Assembly (NCBI RefSeq): GCF_025403485.1
Contig: NZ_CP099966.1
Span: 1,488,001 to 1,552,000, forward strand
Direction: 5' to 3'
Source of the DNA: Chryseobacterium paludis
Lineage (GTDB): Bacteria; Bacteroidota; Bacteroidia; Flavobacteriales; Weeksellaceae
Length of the DNA: 64,000 nucleotides
Under the pieces are notes generated by a model. It ran no database searches. It was not told the origin of the DNA and worked only from the letters and a program-made list of their open reading frames with translations. Positions 59,692 to 64,000 of this stretch are shown piece after piece (within the stretch, counting starts at the first letter, position 1; every line of letters begins with the position of its first letter). A program made the translations under genes and the position numbers.

Positions 59692-59735
59692 AAAAATAAT
59701 TTCTTTCGAATCTACTTACCTATTATAAAATACAA

Positions 59736-60281
59736 ATGTTTAAAAATATATCAAAGTCGCAAATAATCTTTTTCATTATTCTAATTACCTTTTTTTCTGT
59801 CTATAGCTTTATTTTAAAACCCATAATTAGAGAAAGATATTTATATGCTGACCTTAAAAATTTCGAAGATGGCTCTTGGAAATACACAATTATCACATTT
59901 TTCATTCTCCTGATCATTATACTTTTTGCTATAATTAAATCTAAAACAAAAGATCTTTCAAATCTACCTATTGTTATTCTCGTTTTAGGATTGTCTTGGT
60001 TTATGGGACTCCATCATCCTATCAATTATATTTTACTTTTTGTAAATATTCAAACAGGAAAAGAAAAGATTACAAGAAAATACGAAGTTGTTAACCATAA
60101 AGAACACCAAGTATTTTGGTTACATGCAGATAAAAATTCTATACACGACGATCAGGATTTTGATAAAGTGAATACATATAGAGTAAAGAAAAATTTAAAG
60201 TCAGTTTTTGAATTGAAAAATAATGATACCATTATAGTCAACTTTAAAAAAGGAATAATGGATGTTAATTACCTTTATTAA
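59736..60281 (+). CDS. Membrane protein of unknown function
   Basis: A 181-residue protein with three hydrophobic segments near residues 9-28, 48-68 and 77-101, then a hydrophilic tail of about 75 residues (KEKITRKYEVVNHKEHQVFWLHADKNS). No family recognised. It sits between the two 70-bp repeats, so it may be a cassette bounded by them, but no transposase or target duplication is visible. Confidence 0.65.
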   Translation: MFKNISKSQIIFFIILITFFSVYSFILKPIIRERYLYADLKNFEDGSWKYTIITFFILLIIILFAIIKSKTKDLSNLPIVILVLGLSWFMGLHHPINYILLFVNIQTGKEKITRKYEVVNHKEHQVFWLHADKNSIHDDQDFDKVNTYRVKKNLKSVFELKNNDTIIVNFKKGIMDVNYLY

Positions 60282-60300
60282 GATTTCAACCACAAATAGC

Positions 60301-60370
60301 ACTAATATTCACAAATAAATATTTGAAAATTCGTGATATTAGTGAAGCCATTTGTGTCATTAGTGTTAAA
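60301..60370. repeat. 70-bp intergenic repeat, copy 2
   Basis: Same 70-bp unit as at 59622-59691 with one base difference (A to C near position 58). It has the same orientation and ends 12 nt before the VOC gene, so it may lie in that gene's leader. Confidence 0.85.
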
Positions 60371-60382
60371 ATAAAATAAAAC

Positions 60383-60763
60383 ATGGAAATCAAAAACATC
60401 GATCACATCGTTTTAACCGTAGCCAATATCGATAAAACAATCGGGTTCTACACCCATATTCTCGGCTTCGAAGTCGTAACCTTCGGAGATAACAGAAAAG
60501 CGTTGACTTTCGGAAACCAAAAGATCAATCTTCACCAAAAAGGAAAAGAGTTTGAGCCCAAAGCAGAACATCCAACTCCCGGTTCTGCAGATCTATGTTT
60601 TATTGCTTCAACAGATATCCATGAGGTTTTAAAGGAATTACGACATAAAAACATTGAGATTATTGAAGGTATCGTTGAGAGAACAGGTGCGATGGGCAAA
60701 ATAAGATCAATATATTTCAGAGATCCTGATATGAACCTTATTGAAGTAAGTAATTATATTTAA
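60383..60763 (+). CDS. VOC-family (glyoxalase-like) protein
   Basis: A 126-residue single-domain protein of the vicinal oxygen chelate fold with two beta-alpha-beta-beta-beta repeats. The first metal-ligand position is in [18 protein letters not shown], the second region in [18 protein letters not shown], and the end [15 protein letters not shown]. Resembles small glyoxalase/dioxygenase-type proteins in general. Members act in methylglyoxal detoxification, antibiotic resistance or aromatic degradation, and the substrate cannot be told. It ends 14 nt before the second Crp/Fnr gene. Confidence 0.9.
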   Translation: MEIKNIDHIVLTVANIDKTIGFYTHILGFEVVTFGDNRKALTFGNQKINLHQKGKEFEPKAEHPTPGSADLCFIASTDIHEVLKELRHKNIEIIEGIVERTGAMGKIRSIYFRDPDMNLIEVSNYI

Positions 60764-60777
60764 ATCCCGTCATAAGT

Positions 60778-61308
60778 ATGTCCCTGGATAAAAATGTTTT
60801 AGACGAAATACTAAATGGTTTTGATAAGGAGGAACTTGCTCCTAAAACTTTATTAACGGAAGAAGGTAAAATGGCCCGTAAATTCTACTATCTTGAAAAA
60901 GGAGTAGCCAGAGGCTGGCTTAATAATGATGGTAAGGAAATTACTTTCCAGTTTTTATTTGAAGGTAACCTTATCTCATCATGGGAAAGTTTATTTTACA
61001 ATTCACCAAGTATTTATAATATCGAAATGATAGAGCCTTCTGTTGTTTACAGTACTTCTATTGAAGAGTTCAGGCAAAAGATGGAGCTTAATCCGCATAT
61101 TAAGGAATTCTATTACAGTTATTTGCAAGAGCGTCTGCTTAAATATCAGAAACTTTTTATTTCGCGGATAAAGGACAGTGCCGAAGAAAGATATGCCGAA
61201 TTGCTTAAACAATCACCGGAAATTTTCCGCCGCGTTCCGCAATATTATATTGCATCCTATCTGGGGATAACCTCTGTTTCGTTGAGTAGGATAAGAGCAA
61301 AAAAGTAA
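60778..61308 (+). CDS. Crp/Fnr-family transcriptional regulator (second copy)
   Basis: A 176-residue regulator with a cyclic-nucleotide-binding-type domain (EEGKMARKFYYLEKGVARGWLNNDGKEITFQFLFEG) and a C-terminal helix-turn-helix (PQYYIASYLGITSVSLSRIRAKK). It shares the SYLGIT helix motif and size with the regulator at 57.3 kb. It follows the VOC gene by 14 nt, so both are probably one transcript and the regulator may control it. No iron-sulfur cysteines seen. Confidence 0.9.
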   Translation: MSLDKNVLDEILNGFDKEELAPKTLLTEEGKMARKFYYLEKGVARGWLNNDGKEITFQFLFEGNLISSWESLFYNSPSIYNIEMIEPSVVYSTSIEEFRQKMELNPHIKEFYYSYLQERLLKYQKLFISRIKDSAEERYAELLKQSPEIFRRVPQYYIASYLGITSVSLSRIRAKK

Positions 61309-61326
61309 TATTGAAGCTCTGATAGT

Positions 61327-61788
61327 TTATATTGTAACTCCATGATTGTTCTTCACCTCAGCCATCACAAAAGTACTGTGGGTACTTCCTATGGAATCTA
61401 CAGATCCTAATTTGTTGAATACAAAATCCTGATAATGTTTCATATCCCGTACCTGAACTTTAAGTAAAAAATCAAAATCTCCTGAAATATTATAGCATTC
61501 AGCTACTTCTTCGATCTGTACAATTTCTTTCACAAATTTATTTCCTACAGACCGGTCGTGGATCTTTAATTTCACCTGACAGAAAACGGTAAAACCACGA
61601 TTTAGTTTTTCAGCTTCCAAAACCGCAGCGTAATGTTTGATATAGCCTTCCTGCTCCAGTCTTTTTACCCGTTCAAAAACTGGTGATGGAGAAAGGTTTA
61701 TTTCTTTGGCCAATTCTTTAACCGTCAGTTTAGCATTCTTTTGCAGGATTCTTAACAGTTGAAGATCCTTATCGTCGAGTCTTTCCAC
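61327..61788 (-). CDS. Lrp/AsnC-family transcriptional regulator
   Basis: A 153-residue regulator with an N-terminal helix-turn-helix (LDDKDLQLLRILQKNAKLTVKELAKEINLSPSPVFERVKRLEQEGYI, shown by its pattern) and a C-terminal RAM/AsnC ligand domain with GDFDFLLKVQVRDMKHYQDF. Family members sense amino acids. It is divergent from the cobalamin riboswitch-metE leader, so it could respond to methionine or another amino acid and act on either side, but that is inference. A TAAATTTG box sits 31 nt before its start. Confidence 0.93.
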   Translation of the reverse strand: MERLDDKDLQLLRILQKNAKLTVKELAKEINLSPSPVFERVKRLEQEGYIKHYAAVLEAEKLNRGFTVFCQVKLKIHDRSVGNKFVKEIVQIEEVAECYNISGDFDFLLKVQVRDMKHYQDFVFNKLGSVDSIGSTHSTFVMAEVKNNHGVTI

Positions 61789-61819
61789 AGGATAATATTC
61801 TTTTTTCGATTGATTTTTT

Positions 61820-61827
61820 CAAATTTA
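61820..61827 (-). promoter_or_regulatory. -7 promoter box of the Lrp/AsnC gene
   Basis: TAAATTTG on the minus strand matches TAnnTTTG, 31 nt before the ATG. Confidence 0.5.
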
Positions 61828-61954
61828 CAGAATAAATAACTTTAAAATTAAATTAAAACAAAATTTTATTCCTAATATTTAAAACAATACCAACAAAATA
61901 ACTTTATTCAATACCTTTACACCCTATTTTGTTCTTTAACATACTTCATCAAAC

Positions 61955-62135
61955 GGAAAAGGTTTTACTTAACGTAAATTAATAGGGAATCGTGTGAAAA
62001 TCACGAACTGTCGCGCAACTGTAAGTAACACACCAAAGGTTTTTGTCCTTGCAGATCCACTGCCAGAAGCGGGAAGGATGACAAAACTGTTACAAGTCAG
62101 GAGACCTGCCTGTTCCGAATTGACAATGCTTTCGC
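61955..62135 (+). promoter_or_regulatory. Cobalamin (B12) riboswitch upstream of metE
   Basis: The aptamer core is clear: GGGAATCGTGTGAAAATCACG, shown in part, then CTGTCGCGCAACTGTAAGT (62010-62028 region), the GCCAGAAGCGGGAAGG stretch and the B12-box AAGTCAGGAGACCTGCC (62094-62110). The leader from 61789 to 62539 holds this aptamer, then the palindromic element listed separately, and no other gene. Bound adenosylcobalamin is expected to lower expression of the B12-independent methionine synthase. I could not identify the expression platform (terminator or start-site occluder). Confidence 0.93.
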
Positions 62136-62210
62136 GGTTTGAAGCTTTTGGTCATACAGATGATACTTTTTGAACGTATTGGGTTGTTTAGACTTGGAAT
62201 GGATATGAGT

Positions 62211-62382
62211 TTAAACGCAAAGATTTATTATAAAGATTCCTTAGTTTTAAGGAGCAAAGAGATGCGACGCTGTCGCTGATGAAGCTTATGGATAAAACGC
62301 ATGCTTCTTCAAAATCAATGAAATTGATTTCTCCTTTGCCTTCTTAAATAAGAAGAATTAGAAATAAACTTTGCGTTAAAAA
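62211..62382. repeat. Large imperfect palindrome in the metE leader
   Basis: The ends TTAAACGCAAAGATTTATTA (62211-62230) and AAATAAACTTTGCGTTAAA (62362-62380) are inverted copies with a few mismatches. Inner pieces AAGGAGCAAAGAGA and TCTCCTTTGCCTTCTT also pair partly. The whole could fold into a hairpin of about 170 nt between the riboswitch and metE. It looks like an intergenic repeat or short inverted-repeat element; I see no transposase. Confidence 0.5.
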
Positions 62383-62539
62383 AAATTATTTCAAAGTTAC
62401 TCTCTAATCTCTTCCTTAAACAGGAAAATTACGTCCATATTGTATCTTCTCTATTGCTGAAAACTCTTTCCCGATCGTATTACGAAGCATTCTAAAAGAA
62501 CTTTTAAAAACTAAAATTTAATTAAAAGTTTAAAAGAAA

Positions 62540-64000
62540 ATGCAAACACACATCCTAGGTTACCCGCGAATTGGTAGCAACAGAGAACTCAAAAAAGCCT
62601 GCGAGCAATATTGGTCGGGCAAAACAACATTACAGGAACTTTTAGAGGTTGGAAAAACCATCAGAAAACAAAACTGGAAATTACAACAGGATGCCGGAAT
62701 CGATCTTATTCCATCGAATGATTTTTCATTCTACGATCAGGTATTGGATATGACACTGTCAGTTGGTGCTATTCCTGCCCGTTATCAGGACATTACTTCA
62801 AATGAACTTGATCTGTATTTTGCTATGGCAAGAGGCCATCAGAAAGAAGGTTTAGATATTACGGCGATGGAAATGACAAAATGGTTTGACACCAATTACC
62901 ATTATATCGTTCCTGAATTTCAGAAAGATCAACAATTCAGATTATTCTCCAATAAGATCGTCAATGAATTTATTGAAGCTAAAGAAGCAGGGATCAGTGT
63001 AAAACCTGTTATCATTGGATTGGTAACGTATTTACTATTAGGAAAGGAAAAAGAAGATGGCTTTGACAAACTAGATCTGGTTCAGAACTTGCTTCCTGTT
63101 TATACTGAAATTTTAAAAGAGTTAGAAAATAATGGTGCTGAATGGATCCAGTTTGATGAACCGTTTCTAGCTTTAGATCTTGATCAAAAAGCAAAAGAAG
63201 TTTACCAATCTGTTTATACTCAGATCACAGAACAATTCCCGAATCTTAAATTCATCGTTACCACCTATTTTGATGGATTAAAAGATAATCTTTCACTAGC
63301 GACTACTCTACCAATTGATGCTTTACATATTGATCTGGTACGCGCTCCGGAACAGTTGGATGAAGTTCTTACTGCCATTCCTGAAACGTTGATTCTGTCA
63401 TTGGGAGTTGTTGACGGAAGAAATATCTGGAAAAATGATTTCAACCAGTCTCTGGCTTTTATCAAGAAAGCCATAACCGCATTAGGTTCTGAAAGAGTTT
63501 TTATTGCTCCTTCATGCTCACTACTTCACTCTCCTTTCGATCTTGATCTGGAGAAAAATGAAAAGATATTATCTCCTGAAATCAAGCAATGGATGGCTTT
63601 TGCCAAACAGAAGGTTTCTGAAATTGTTACTTTGAAAAAATTAGCCTCAGAAAATCCAGATTATAGCACACTGCAGGAGTTGGCTGAAAATAAACAAGCT
63701 ATTGAAAACCGTAAAGTTTCAACCTTAATTCATAATCAGGATGTGAAAAATCGTGTTGCGGTAACGACAGAAAATGATGCGCAAAGAAACAGTCCGTTTA
63801 ATGTAAGAAAAGAAGCACAGCAGAATGCACTAGAACTTCCGTTATTCCCAACCACTACGATTGGATCTTTCCCTCAAACTAAAGAAGTAAGAAGCTGGAG
63901 AGCCCAATTCAAAAAAGGAGATCTGACGGCTCAGAAGTACGATCAATTGCTTAAAGAAGAAACCCAAAGAACCATCAACTGGCAGGAAGAAATAGGAATT
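62540..64000 (+). CDS. metE: Cobalamin-independent methionine synthase, 5' part, cut by window edge
   Basis: MetE transfers the methyl group of methyl-tetrahydrofolate polyglutamate to homocysteine without B12. The window holds the first 487 codons of about 760; the catalytic C-terminal zinc site lies outside. The N-terminal domain is present with HILGYPRIGSNRELKKACEQYW (shown by its pattern), MTKWFDTNYHYIVPEF, WIQFDEPFLALDL and TTTIGSFPQTKEVR at the start of the second domain. The cobalamin riboswitch about 400 nt upstream fits the expected control: when B12 is available, the B12-dependent enzyme elsewhere in the genome would be preferred. Confidence 0.96.
   Translation, partial: MQTHILGYPRIGSNRELKKACEQYWSGKTTLQELLEVGKTIRKQNWKLQQDAGIDLIPSNDFSFYDQVLDMTLSVGAIPARYQDITSNELDLYFAMARGHQKEGLDITAMEMTKWFDTNYHYIVPEFQKDQQFRLFSNKIVNEFIEAKEAGISVKPVIIGLVTYLLLGKEKEDGFDKLDLVQNLLPVYTEILKELENNGAEWIQFDEPFLALDLDQKAKEVYQSVYTQITEQFPNLKFIVTTYFDGLKDNLSLATTLPIDALHIDLVRAPEQLDEVLTAIPETLILSLGVVDGRNIWKNDFNQSLAFIKKAITALGSERVFIAPSCSLLHSPFDLDLEKNEKILSPEIKQWMAFAKQKVSEIVTLKKLASENPDYSTLQELAENKQAIENRKVSTLIHNQDVKNRVAVTTENDAQRNSPFNVRKEAQQNALELPLFPTTTIGSFPQTKEVRSWRAQFKKGDLTAQKYDQLLKEETQRTINWQEEIGI

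Noticed and set aside
59622..60370. CRISPR array
   Set aside because: Only two copies of the repeat, spaced by a whole gene, with no regular spacers.
61955..62135. Considered as a coding region or plain leader
   Set aside because: Stop codons in all frames and the clear B12 aptamer motifs identify it as a riboswitch.
1..64000. tRNA or rRNA genes
   Set aside because: No cloverleaf-like or rRNA-like sequence was recognised by reading; a covariance search was not available, so a small RNA gene could still be missed.

Overview
The window comes from an AT-rich member of the Bacteroidota, most likely the Chryseobacterium/Elizabethkingia side of the Flavobacteriia. The evidence is the protein make-up (flavobacterial AtpB with a cleavable N-terminus, PorT-like barrels, SucA/OdhB and TolC types) and repeated promoter boxes of the Bacteroidota form TAnnTTTG, sometimes with an upstream TTG/TTTTG 17-20 nt away. 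Intergenic hairpin terminators are frequent. I see no rRNA, tRNA, CRISPR array, prophage or insertion sequence. Both ends cut genes: atpB at the left edge and metE at the right.

Layout. 1-10 kb: atpB start, a small membrane protein, ffh, three outer-membrane barrel proteins, phoH, a SAM hydrolase/adenosyltransferase, a 2-oxo acid dehydrogenase E2 and a ClC protein. 10-21 kb: rpsF-rpsR-rplI, an AraC regulator divergent from a TolC/HlyD/MFS efflux set with an aldehyde dehydrogenase, a thioredoxin-like protein, a lipid A-type acyltransferase with a glycosyltransferase, an exonuclease and apaG. 21-34 kb: odhB-sucA, then a glycogen operon (glgB-glgA-lipoprotein-glgC) facing a CBM48-esterase and an M17 aminopeptidase.

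35-46.5 kb is the most unusual part. A plus-strand operon carries two different ATP-grasp ligases, an alpha/beta hydrolase, a GCS2-type carboxylate-amine ligase and a class I glutamine amidotransferase. It is followed by a probable GspS-like ATP-grasp protein and a small membrane protein. Convergent to these lies cyanophycin synthetase cphA, with divergent cyanophycinase cphB and an isoaspartyl peptidase. The second half forms a complete predicted cyanophycin synthesis and degradation cycle. The first half looks like a pathway that builds an unknown amide or short peptide from amino acids by ATP-dependent ligation.

46.5-64 kb: small accessory enzymes, hisS, a short tail-less ssb with an HRDC protein, an arginase-family/HPP/zinc-ribbon/epimerase operon, a short UvrA-like ABC protein, two Crp/Fnr regulators, nudK, a pair of 70-bp repeats differing at one base, an Lrp regulator, and a cobalamin riboswitch ahead of metE. 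The leader between riboswitch and metE contains a large imperfect palindrome.

All calls rest on reading the sequence and on knowledge of the families. No database search was run. Five starts were moved from the longest possible ORF: the SRPBCC protein, cphA, cphB, the DUF4406 protein and nudK.
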